A stretch of 17,569 nt of DNA from Candidatus Tenebribacter mawsonii. GTDB taxonomy: Bacteria; Cloacimonadota; Cloacimonadia; Cloacimonadales; TCS61. Each line of letters starts with the position of its first letter. Within the stretch, counting starts at the first letter, position 1. Position numbers and translations under genes: made by a program. Where the stretch lies: assembly GCA_030765665.1 (NCBI GenBank), contig JAVCCD010000117.1, positions 1-17,569 on the forward strand, in the 5' to 3' direction. Of this stretch, positions 1 through 7,882 are shown in pieces. The notes beneath the pieces were generated by a model. It was not told the DNA's origin. It was given only the letters and a program-made list of their open reading frames with translations, and ran no database searches.

Positions 1-202
1 ACGCAGATCATTATCACCTCACCCCGCCCTTTTCCTGCGAGGAGAGAAAGCAAAATAAAATGTGAATATTAAGATTTAACTTTCCGAATCTTAGATGAAA
101 GAAATTCTTTGTGGGAAGCTTCGGAAAAGAAAGTGAGCCATTGAGCTTTAATCATTTGACAATGAATTCTACCTTTTGCAAAAGTACTTCAAGGAAATAA
201 TA
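1..202. other. Non-coding leader at window start
   Basis: I see no credible gene here. Frame 1 is open only to about position 72 and its residues do not resemble a protein tail. Positions 17-47 are a C-rich then GGAGAG-rich stretch containing TCCT-GCG-AGGA (33-43), which has the look of a small intergenic palindromic repeat. Positions 81-127 form an interrupted hairpin: TTTCCGAA (81-88) is perfectly complementary to TTCGGAAA (120-127), and the loop contains a second small hairpin, AAAGAA/TTCTTT (98-103 and 105-110). A TTGACA (156-161) precedes the radical SAM gene, but I find no convincing -10 at normal spacing. Confidence 0.5.
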
Positions 203-1225
203 ATGTTAAATGAAAATATTAGATTGTTGAAAAAAAGTTTTAGATACAGTCGATTATTTAACGCAATTAAGGTTTATATTTCATATTACATATCATTGCT
301 AATTAAAAGTGCTGTTTATTGGGGCTCACCGCCTGTAGTAATGATAGAACCAACCAATATTTGTAATTTGCAATGTCCGCTTTGTCCTTCCGGTAATGGA
401 ACTTTAAAAAGAGCAAAAGGATATATGGATTTGGATGTTTTTAAGAAGATCATTGATGATATAGAAAAAACTGCTTTCATGGTTGTGCTTTGGAATCAGG
501 GTGAACCATATTTGAATAAAGATTTCTCCAAAATGGTCAAGTATGCTTCAGATAGAGGATTGTTTACACTTGTTTCTACAAATGGGAATATTGATTACGA
601 GGCTGAAGAAATTGTAAAATCAGGATTAGATTCGATGATAGTTTCTTTGGATGGCACAACGCAGGAAACTTATAATAAATATAGAGTTAATGGGAAATTG
701 AATACAGTAATTAAAGGTGTTAGAGAGATCGTTGCAGCCAAAAAAAAATTAAAAAGATCAAATCCGTTACTTCGTTGGCAATTCTTAGTAATGAAACATA
801 ATGAGCACGAAATAGAAGAAATAAAGTTATTAGCTAAAGAACTTGAAGTTGATAATCTTGAGTTAAAGAGTATTCAAATATATTCCAAAGAAGATATTGA
901 GAAATATCTTCCAACAAATCCAAAATATAGAAGATATAAAGTTAGTGGTGATAATTTCGAATTGAAATTTGGTATTAAAAACCGCTGCCGTCGTATTTGG
1001 ACAAATGCTGTAATTAACTGGGATGGGGAAGTAGCGATCTGCTGTTTTGATAAAGATGGGATCTTCAAAGTTGGGAATGTAAAAACAACAAGATTAAATC
1101 AATTATGGAAAAATGATAATATTACTAAAATCAGAAATCAAATATTAACAAATAGAAGCGAAATAAATATCTGTAAGAATTGTCTTGAAGGTGTGAAGAT
1201 CAGGATTGAGGAAGCAAAAGTTTGA
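203..1225 (+). CDS. Radical SAM/SPASM domain protein
   Basis: A 340-residue radical SAM enzyme with a C-terminal SPASM/twitch-type region. The 4Fe-4S/SAM-binding motif is C54-x3-C58-x2-C61, in TNICNLQCPLC. The strand-2 equivalent is WNQGEPYLN (about 97-105) and SLDGTTQETYN (about 148-158) follows, both typical of this superfamily. Auxiliary-cluster cysteines are C262, C280, C281, C324 and C327 (CKNC). The start is set at the ATG at 203 because AAGGAA (191-196) sits 6 nt upstream; a TTG at 176 would add nine residues but has no ribosome binding site. Relatives of this architecture modify peptides, sugars or lipids, and members often sit beside cell-surface polysaccharide genes. It converges with such a cluster here, with only 22 nt between the stop codons. 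The substrate cannot be read from the sequence. Confidence 0.88.
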   Translation: MLNENIRLLKKSFRYSRLFNAIKVYISYYISLLIKSAVYWGSPPVVMIEPTNICNLQCPLCPSGNGTLKRAKGYMDLDVFKKIIDDIEKTAFMVVLWNQGEPYLNKDFSKMVKYASDRGLFTLVSTNGNIDYEAEEIVKSGLDSMIVSLDGTTQETYNKYRVNGKLNTVIKGVREIVAAKKKLKRSNPLLRWQFLVMKHNEHEIEEIKLLAKELEVDNLELKSIQIYSKEDIEKYLPTNPKYRRYKVSGDNFELKFGIKNRCRRIWTNAVINWDGEVAICCFDKDGIFKVGNVKTTRLNQLWKNDNITKIRNQILTNRSEINICKNCLEGVKIRIEEAKV

Positions 1226-1247
1226 TTTCTTTTGTGAATAAGTAAAC

Positions 1248-2135
1248 TTAGTTGCTTAATTTATCTCTCTTTTTACTTTTTATTATGTAAAACAATCCAA
1301 TCAACGCTGGCAGTAAAACATTAAATATAAACACAGTTAATGATACAGTTATTGCTGTTTCTGAAGAAATTTCATATTTAGCCAATATTTCAATCGCAAA
1401 TTTTTCTCTTAAACCCAATCCTGCATAAGTTATAGGAATCAAGTTTGAGAATAAGATAAGTGGAATTGAAACTACAGCTGAGAAGAAGTGAAAACTAATG
1501 AAATTGTTTAATAAAATAAAATATTGAAAAATCGTAATGAACATATACAATATTTGCATAAAGAAAATCCTGGGAATTATCTTCCTGTATTGCTTAAAAT
1601 ATATTGTTAGATTTTTTTTTCTATCGAAATGCTTAAGAAGATAAATAATAAATGGTAGGAAGATAATAAAGATAAAGGCGATAATTGTAGGTAATACGAA
1701 TTGTTTTCTAAAATAGAAGATTGCTGCAAAACTAGCAAATAAAAGGTTCATCCAGATCTGAAAGAATTTTTCAACTCCCACAGACATGAATGATAATTTT
1801 TTTTCATTCTTAACATAATACATTTTTCCTACAACTGCATGCCCTCCTGGAATTAGGAATCTTAGTGCGTGCCCTATCATGTGAGAACTGAATATCTCGG
1901 ATTTTTTTGGTTTGTATTCAGGGTTGATCTTAAGATAGGATCCCCAATTAAGGTATTCAATAAATATTTTAATCCCAGCAGTTATCACAATTAAAAAAAT
2001 ATAAAATAATTTTAGATCTATGAAAGAAAGATAAAGCTGATGGAAGTTGATTTTTCTAAAAATGAAATACAATATTATTGAAGTGATTATCATCTTTATA
2101 AAGTAAAAATATCGATTTTTAATTAATTTTTCCAT
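1248..2135 (-). CDS. UPF0104 / lysylphosphatidylglycerol synthase TM-type flippase-like protein
   Basis: A 295-residue, very hydrophobic polytopic membrane protein with about seven to eight predicted helices and no soluble domain. The segment ITYAGLGLREKFAIEILAKY near the C-terminus matches the conserved G-x-G-x-R-E region of the UPF0104/LPG_synthase_TM family (PF03706). It lacks the cytosolic aminoacyl-transferase domain of MprF, so it is a stand-alone membrane module of the kind proposed to move or help synthesise lipid-linked glycans. The start is placed at the ATG at 2135, served by AGGA 9 nt upstream; a TTG two codons earlier has only 2 nt after the same site. The first 13 nt overlap the 3' end of the glycosyltransferase gene, so translation is probably coupled. 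It is last in the minus-strand operon. Confidence 0.8.
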   Translation of the reverse strand: MEKLIKNRYFYFIKMIITSIILYFIFRKINFHQLYLSFIDLKLFYIFLIVITAGIKIFIEYLNWGSYLKINPEYKPKKSEIFSSHMIGHALRFLIPGGHAVVGKMYYVKNEKKLSFMSVGVEKFFQIWMNLLFASFAAIFYFRKQFVLPTIIAFIFIIFLPFIIYLLKHFDRKKNLTIYFKQYRKIIPRIFFMQILYMFITIFQYFILLNNFISFHFFSAVVSIPLILFSNLIPITYAGLGLREKFAIEILAKYEISSETAITVSLTVFIFNVLLPALIGLFYIIKSKKRDKLSN

Positions 2136-3154
2136 TCCCAATTTCCTGCTAATCCTAAGATTGAGTAATAAATTAAATAATACGGATAGATGACAATGAA
2201 AATTATATCTATAAGTGCAAATTTAAATTTATGCTTTATGATATTTGCGATCCAGAATAAAATTCCACCGAGTATATAACTTAAGAAACTCTGCCATTCC
2301 TGAACAATAAATATCTTATAGGGAAGATACAAATAGAATAAAAATATTAAGATGGAAAAAAATTGAAATAGGTGTGATGACATTCCAAATTTGCCATATT
2401 TTCTTTTACCTCTGTGATGAGAATTTGATGAATTTACAACGGTAGAAACGAGAACTTCAGGATTATATCTAATCTCCCAAGAAGTATCCTTTATTAGATT
2501 TAATAGCTGTTTATCATCTCCTGCAATGTTATGTTTAAACTTCTCATATCCAGCAACTTCAATAAACGCATTTTTTCTCACAGCCATGTTTCCACCAGCA
2601 GCACTAAAAGGGAATCCTAAACCGATCGTGCTTGCATAGATTGCAGAAGATATGTGATTGCAAAAACGTTGGAAACTACTAGCATTTGTAACTTCGTAAC
2701 TACCTACAACAAATCCCGTTTTCACAGAAAAATAACGGTTGTAAGATCTTATCCAATTTGCTTTTGGAAAACAATCTGCATCTGTAAAAAGTAGGATTTC
2801 AAATTTCGCATTTTCTATTGCAAGCTTAAGTGCTGCCTTCTTCCCTAAATATTCTTCACTCTTATTTTTTATGTGGAAGTAATTTGCATTTACATGTAAA
2901 TCACAAAAGGCTTTAATCAAATTTAATGAGTTGTCGGTTGAAGCGTCATCAACAATTATTATCTCGAATTGTTTAATCGGATAGTTCAAATTTTCTAATG
3001 AATTAAACAACTTTGGAAGATTTTGCTCTTCATTTCTACAAGCAATAATTATTGAATAATTCAGATCATGAGCTTCATGTACTTTCCAGTTACGTAAAAT
3101 TCCCATTCCTAAGATAATAAGAAAAACCGAAAAAATGAATATAAACGGATCCAT
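2123..3154 (-). CDS. Membrane-anchored family 2 glycosyltransferase
   Basis: A 343-residue GT2 (GT-A fold) glycosyltransferase. An N-terminal membrane segment (about 1-20) precedes the catalytic domain. IIVDDAST (67-73) carries the UDP-sugar-binding aspartates D69/D70, TDAD (124-127) is the metal-binding D-x-D, and AGDD (211-214) gives the likely base region. The usual C-terminal QxxRW motif is replaced by a basic HHRGKRKYGKFG stretch, as in many bacterial ceramide- or diacylglycerol-type GT2 enzymes. Three hydrophobic C-terminal segments follow. It therefore probably adds sugars to a lipid or lipid-linked acceptor at the inner membrane. The start ATG lies 1 nt after the stop of the upstream Wzi-like gene and the end overlaps the next gene, so the three form one operon. 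Donor and acceptor are unknown. Confidence 0.87.
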   Translation of the reverse strand: MDPFIFIFSVFLIILGMGILRNWKVHEAHDLNYSIIIACRNEEQNLPKLFNSLENLNYPIKQFEIIIVDDASTDNSLNLIKAFCDLHVNANYFHIKNKSEEYLGKKAALKLAIENAKFEILLFTDADCFPKANWIRSYNRYFSVKTGFVVGSYEVTNASSFQRFCNHISSAIYASTIGLGFPFSAAGGNMAVRKNAFIEVAGYEKFKHNIAGDDKQLLNLIKDTSWEIRYNPEVLVSTVVNSSNSHHRGKRKYGKFGMSSHLFQFFSILIFLFYLYLPYKIFIVQEWQSFLSYILGGILFWIANIIKHKFKFALIDIIFIVIYPYYLIYYSILGLAGNWEWKN

Positions 3155-3155
3155 A

Positions 3156-4718
3156 TTAATATGATGCCTGGTAACTTATACTCAACTGATGCTCAATATC
3201 GTTTTCATCAATTTTAGAAACTGAATGCCCAAGTAAAATCTTATGATGAGTTAGAGGTTGCCATTTGATAACTGTTTTCACTTCAATCTTTTCGGTTATT
3301 TCACCCTCAAGCCAATCTGCTGTATCATCCGGTCTGGATTCATAATTTATACTGAATTCCTTTCCAAGGCTACCTTGTTTTGTATATGAACTATGAATAT
3401 TAGCAGCTAAGCGTTTGAAAAATTTGTAGTTAAGTTCTCCAGATAATTGGATTAAATTACTTCCATCTGGAAAACCAAGTCCAATCCCATCGTGAGAATA
3501 TTTGTTATGAAGAATTTTATGAGTATACATCCATGGACGAACTGCAGTGAATTCTATTGTGAATCTGGATTTGTTGTTAGAATTTAACTGATATGAATTA
3601 CCAACTTGAATTGCATATTTGTTTCCCCACCAATCTGTGAATATTTTACTTCTGCTTAATTCATCTAAAACTAAATTTACATAAAAAATATTTTTTGAAA
3701 ATGGTTCAAAGTTCATGCCTCCAAATACCAATACATTATCTCTATCTTGTAAATTATGCTCAGTAGCACGTAAGAAAGTTTGGGGAAGTAAATAACTCGG
3801 ATCGATACTTCTCCCACCGTAAATAACTTCTTCTCCAGCAAAAAAATGTAGTTGAGTTGTTGGTCTCCAATCCAATTTTTTTACAACAATATATTTATCG
3901 TTATAATCTTTGTAAATTGGTTCACCTAGGTTATCTACGTTTGTACTATCGGGAATTAGTGTTCCATGCAACAAAGAAATCGAGAATTTTCTAAAATCAA
4001 GCTTTCCACTAAAATATCCATAATCATTACATGCATCATTTAATATAATACTTCCACCAATGTTATTTCCAATAATATATTTTCCTCTTCCTACGGTAAG
4101 CAAAACAAAATCCTTTTTATATACTATTTTTCCACTAACATTATCTACAGATGTTTGAGCATTTTCATTAGGCTGCTGTGACCAACTATCTAAAATTGGA
4201 GAAGTCTTAAAAAAAACTTCGTCACCTTCAAAATGCCCTGTCCACCAGTAACTATCAATAAAAAGAGTGTTATTGATATTTGCAAATAATTTGGTTCCGT
4301 AATATACATAGGAATACTTATTTTTTTGGGTAGAGTTTGAAAAATAATCAGCACCTGTGAATAAATTAAAAAATAAATTTGAATTTGCAGGTAAATAATC
4401 GTTACGAATATTTTGTAATAACTGATTGTTCACAAAATTGTTGTGTGTATGTATTTGCAGAAATTGTGAAGGAACTTTTTCGTTGGAAAAAAAGTTTATC
4501 ACCGCACTCTTAAAATTGGAGAGCGATGAAGTAGCAAGTTTAGAGCGTGTATAATTTGCTGGTTTTATTTTGGGTTCTAAGTAATCAAAATCACTAAAAG
4601 TTTCTTCTAATAAAGAGAAATGATTTTGAGATTTAATCTGAACGGTATTCCAATCAATCTCAGAAGCGAAGATATTAGTACAATATACAATAACAATAAA
4701 TAAAAAGATTTTTTTCAT
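3156..4718 (-). CDS. Wzi-like capsule assembly / outer-membrane beta-barrel protein
   Basis: A 520-residue exported protein. Residues 1-18 (two lysines, hydrophobic core, IFA then S19) form a Sec signal peptide. The remainder is rich in alternating aromatic/polar strands and ends in ...ISYQASY, with the terminal aromatic residue typical of outer-membrane barrels. Segments resembling the capsule assembly Wzi family are VGRGKYIIGNNIGGSIILND (209-228), the EEVIYGGRSIDPSYL region and RATEHNLQDRDN (about 297-328), and the later GIGLGFPDGSNLIQLSGE. Wzi in E. coli K30 anchors capsule at the surface; the Bacteroidota relatives are mostly uncharacterised. The ribosome binding site is GAGGT just upstream of the ATG. 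It is the first gene of a minus-strand operon with a GT2 and a flippase-like protein, which fits export or attachment of a surface glycan. Family assignment is from remembered motifs. Confidence 0.72.
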   Translation of the reverse strand: MKKIFLFIVIVYCTNIFASEIDWNTVQIKSQNHFSLLEETFSDFDYLEPKIKPANYTRSKLATSSLSNFKSAVINFFSNEKVPSQFLQIHTHNNFVNNQLLQNIRNDYLPANSNLFFNLFTGADYFSNSTQKNKYSYVYYGTKLFANINNTLFIDSYWWTGHFEGDEVFFKTSPILDSWSQQPNENAQTSVDNVSGKIVYKKDFVLLTVGRGKYIIGNNIGGSIILNDACNDYGYFSGKLDFRKFSISLLHGTLIPDSTNVDNLGEPIYKDYNDKYIVVKKLDWRPTTQLHFFAGEEVIYGGRSIDPSYLLPQTFLRATEHNLQDRDNVLVFGGMNFEPFSKNIFYVNLVLDELSRSKIFTDWWGNKYAIQVGNSYQLNSNNKSRFTIEFTAVRPWMYTHKILHNKYSHDGIGLGFPDGSNLIQLSGELNYKFFKRLAANIHSSYTKQGSLGKEFSINYESRPDDTADWLEGEITEKIEVKTVIKWQPLTHHKILLGHSVSKIDENDIEHQLSISYQASY

Positions 4719-4735
4719 TTAGACCTCAAATTAAT

Positions 4736-4776
4736 TTAACTAATCATTTAATCTAAAAAAAGATAATAGGTGTCAA
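4736..4776 (-). promoter_or_regulatory. Putative promoter of the Wzi-GT2-flippase operon
   Basis: Read on the minus strand, a perfect TTGACA lies at 4776-4771. Downstream AT-rich candidates for the -10 are TAGATT (spacing 15) or TTAAAT (spacing 19), each matching 4 of 6 consensus bases. The operon's first ATG is at 4718, with GAGGT a few bases upstream. The -35 is convincing and the -10 is not, so the exact start of transcription is uncertain. Confidence 0.35.
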
Positions 4777-4887
4777 GAAAAAGGTGATGTGAGCTATATT
4801 AACCCAATTTATTGGACAAAACATTAAAATTTATTGCAATAATGACTTGACTTAACTTAATTAAAAAAATCCTTTTACAAAAAAAAA

Positions 4888-4895
4888 TGAGGTGA
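4888..4895 (+). promoter_or_regulatory. Strong ribosome binding site of the first receiver-PPDK_N gene
   Basis: TGAGGTGA lies just upstream of the ATG at 4899. The preceding 180 nt between the divergent genes hold AT-rich DNA, with TTGACT at 4847-4852 and TTGGAC at 4812-4817. Neither has a good -10 at 16-18 nt, so I do not assign a promoter for this gene. Confidence 0.6.
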
Positions 4896-4898
4896 CAC

Positions 4899-7865
4899 AT
4901 GGATCTTAAAGAACTAAATTATTATTATAATAAATTCAAATTCGGTGAAGACAACTTCCATGAATTGATGAAAAAAAAGGTAAACGAGATCTTGCTGATA
5001 TCCACTTTTTATGATGCATACATTTTTGAACAAGATGGAAGACTGTCGGAGCAAATTCATGGTGAATACATGCAACTTAACTTGAGTACAGCCCCCCGAA
5101 TCACAAGTGTTCCAACAGGGATACAGGCTCTTGAACTTCTTAAAACAAAAAGGTTTGATCTTGTTATTACTATGATGCGAATTGGTGAGATAAGTCCATT
5201 CAAACTTAGTAAGAAGATAAAAAAAGATTTTAAAGATCTTCCAATATTACTTCTACTTAATGTCTCAAATGATGTTGGACTTATTGATAAAGAAAGTGAT
5301 GAAATGAAGTATATTGATAATGTTTTCAGTTGGAATGGTGATAGTAAAATATTTCTAACAATGATTAAATATGTGGAAGATAAATGGAATGTTAAAAATG
5401 ATACTGAGAAAGGACATGTAAGAGTTGTTTTATTAGTTGAAGATTCAATTCATTATTATTCAATGTTTCACCCATTGCTATATTCTGAGATCCTCAAACA
5501 AACTCAACGGCTAATTAGCGAGGAACTTAATGATATTAATAAGCGTTATAGAATGCGAGGACGACCAAAAGTGTTGCTTTGTCACTCTTTTGAAGAAGCC
5601 ATAGAAACTTACGAGCAATATAAGGAATACGTGATTGCAATAATTTCTGATATCCGTTATAATTATCGTGGAAAAATTCATCCAAAAGCGGGTATTAAAC
5701 TTATAAGACATATGCAAATGCATAATGTGGAATGTCCAATATTACTACAATCATCCGAATTAGAAAATGAGAAAGATGCTTTAGAACTTGGCGTCAGCTT
5801 CCTTAATAAGAATTCTAAAACACTTCTTCATGATCTACAAAAATTTATCTTAGGAAATTTAGGATTTGGAGACTTCATATTCAGGGATAAAGATGGGAAT
5901 GAATTTGATAGAGCAAGTTCATTAGAAATTTTCGGTGAGAAATTAAAAACTATTACTGATGAATCATTAACATTTCACAGTACTCACAATCATTTTTCCG
6001 CTTGGTTAACAGCACATAGCGAGTTTCTTTTTTCTAAACGTTTAAAGAATCTAAATGTTGAGGATTTTGAAAATATTAATGAATTAAGAGAAACCTTAAT
6101 AGATATATTTAAAGAAGTAAAGCATGTTAGAACTCGTGGTAAAATCCTTAAATTCGATAAAAATGCACTGAATATTGAAGAAGGAATAATTAGACTTGCA
6201 GATGGATCTTTTGGTGGAAAAGCTAGAGGATTAGCTTTTTTGAATTCTCTATTTGCTTCGATGGATATCGAGCAGAAAATTAACGATGTTAGTATTAAGA
6301 TTCCTAAAACTTTTGTAATAGGAACAAGTGAATATGATAAATTCTTAGAGAATAATAATTTAGGCTCTTGGCTAGTAGAGAAGGATGATCAAAAGATTAA
6401 AGAAGTTTTTATTAGCGGAAATATCTCCATGGAATTAAATAATATTTTAGCTGAATTTATCGAAGAAGTAAATTATCCTATTGCTGTTCGTTCTTCTGGT
6501 TTATTAGAAGATTCACAATCACAACCATTTGCAGGGATATATGACACCTTCATGCTTCCAAATAATGACAAAGATGATGAGATCCGCTTAATGCAAATTA
6601 AAAATGCAATCAAATTAGTTTTTGCCTCAGTTTATTTAAAAACGGCAAGAAATTATCTGGAAAGTATAAACTATAAACTCGAAGAAGAAAAAATGGCTGT
6701 GATAATACAAGAGTGTGTTGGTGAAGAATTTAATGGTTTCTATTATCCACATTTTTCTGGTGTTGGGCAATCTTACAATTATTATCCAACTTCATATTTA
6801 AAAAATAGTGATGGAATTGTATCTTTAGCGGCAGGATTAGGGAAATCGATCGTTGAAGGTGGCAGAGCATTTCGTTTTTCACCAAAATATCCAAAAATGG
6901 AACTCCTTTCTCAAGATGAATTGTTAGGGGAATCACAGAAAGACCTCTATGCTCTTGATGTTAACAATAAAGATTTTTGTGTTACAGACTATGAAAACGG
7001 AGCAATTACTAAGTTAAAAGTAAGAAATGTTGTAAAACATAAAGCTTTAGATCATTTAATCTCAACTTGGGATTTTGAAAACAACAGATTGGTTGATGGG
7101 GCTGATGTGAAAGGACCTAAGGTTGTAACATTTGCGGATATTATAAAGAACAATTATTTCCCTCTTGCCGAGATTTGCGAAGATATTCTTGAGATTGGTG
7201 AAAATGCAATTGGTGTACCCATAGAAATAGAATTTGCAGTTAATTTGAAAAGTGATTTAAAAAAGGGAATCAAGCCAACTTTCTATGTGCTTCAAATCAG
7301 ACCACTAACAATTAATACAGATGAGATTTATATTGATTCTGATAATCTTGATATGAAACAACTGTTTTTATATACTTCAAGTGGAATGGGTAATGGTGTA
7401 ATTTCAAATATCAATGATGTAATTTTTATAGACCCAGATAATTTTGATAGATTAGAAACATTTCAAATGAAAGAAGAAATAGATTATCTTAATAAAAAAA
7501 TGAAAGATCTGAATCGACAGTACATACTGATCGGTCCCGGAAGATGGGGCTCTCGCGATAGATTCTTAGGTGTTCCAGTTCAATGGCATGAGATCAATAA
7601 GGCTAAAATAATTGTTGAAACAGGAATGAAAGATTTTATTGTAGATGCATCACAGGGAACTCACTTTTTCCACAACCTAATCTCAATGAACACAGGATAT
7701 TTCACTGTTCCATATGATTCTAAAACTGATTTCATTGATTGGGAGTGGCTAAAGAAACAACCGATAGAAGAAAAAACAAAACATTTTATACATATTCAAA
7801 CTGATGATCCAAATGTGATTAAGATGGATGGAAGAAACGGGATTTCCTTTATTTATAAAAATTAA
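4899..7865 (+). CDS. Two-receiver PEP/pyruvate-binding (PPDK_N) domain protein, copy 1
   Basis: A 988-residue multidomain protein. Residues about 28-165 are a receiver-like fold without phosphorylation residues (T91-M92 at the acceptor position, no lysine at the usual place). Residues about 173-315 are a second receiver with the full active site: E181-D182 acidic pair, D251 acceptor (IISD), S285 and K304. Residues about 430-805 are the ATP-grasp-like N-terminal domain of PEP synthase/PPDK: FGGKARG (438-444), AVRSSGLLEDSQSQPFAG (529-546), EEEKMAVIIQE (595-605), SLAAGLGK (642-649) and QIRPL (799-803). A C-terminal region carries GPGRWG (879-884) and SQGTHFF (918-924). The phosphohistidine swivel domain and PEP-binding TIM barrel are absent, so it is not a complete PEP synthase. 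It may be a signal-regulated nucleotide-dependent phosphotransferase or regulator; the function is unknown. It is followed after 17 nt by its paralog. Confidence 0.85.
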   Translation: MDLKELNYYYNKFKFGEDNFHELMKKKVNEILLISTFYDAYIFEQDGRLSEQIHGEYMQLNLSTAPRITSVPTGIQALELLKTKRFDLVITMMRIGEISPFKLSKKIKKDFKDLPILLLLNVSNDVGLIDKESDEMKYIDNVFSWNGDSKIFLTMIKYVEDKWNVKNDTEKGHVRVVLLVEDSIHYYSMFHPLLYSEILKQTQRLISEELNDINKRYRMRGRPKVLLCHSFEEAIETYEQYKEYVIAIISDIRYNYRGKIHPKAGIKLIRHMQMHNVECPILLQSSELENEKDALELGVSFLNKNSKTLLHDLQKFILGNLGFGDFIFRDKDGNEFDRASSLEIFGEKLKTITDESLTFHSTHNHFSAWLTAHSEFLFSKRLKNLNVEDFENINELRETLIDIFKEVKHVRTRGKILKFDKNALNIEEGIIRLADGSFGGKARGLAFLNSLFASMDIEQKINDVSIKIPKTFVIGTSEYDKFLENNNLGSWLVEKDDQKIKEVFISGNISMELNNILAEFIEEVNYPIAVRSSGLLEDSQSQPFAGIYDTFMLPNNDKDDEIRLMQIKNAIKLVFASVYLKTARNYLESINYKLEEEKMAVIIQECVGEEFNGFYYPHFSGVGQSYNYYPTSYLKNSDGIVSLAAGLGKSIVEGGRAFRFSPKYPKMELLSQDELLGESQKDLYALDVNNKDFCVTDYENGAITKLKVRNVVKHKALDHLISTWDFENNRLVDGADVKGPKVVTFADIIKNNYFPLAEICEDILEIGENAIGVPIEIEFAVNLKSDLKKGIKPTFYVLQIRPLTINTDEIYIDSDNLDMKQLFLYTSSGMGNGVISNINDVIFIDPDNFDRLETFQMKEEIDYLNKKMKDLNRQYILIGPGRWGSRDRFLGVPVQWHEINKAKIIVETGMKDFIVDASQGTHFFHNLISMNTGYFTVPYDSKTDFIDWEWLKKQPIEEKTKHFIHIQTDDPNVIKMDGRNGISFIYKN

Positions 7866-7882
7866 CTTCATGTGGAGCAATA

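Noticed and set aside
1..72. Tail of a preceding gene in frame 1
   Set aside because: The 23 codons start in C-rich palindromic DNA and give a Pro/Arg-rich string unlike the other proteins here; more likely intergenic repeat.
1226..1247. Bidirectional terminator between the convergent genes
   Set aside because: Only a weak 5-bp palindrome (TAAGT/ACTTA) reaching just past this gap is present, with no GC-rich stem or T-run.
4812..4852. Sigma-70 promoter for the first receiver-PPDK_N gene
   Set aside because: TTGGAC and TTGACT occur, but neither has an acceptable -10 at 16-18 nt, so the assignment would be arbitrary.
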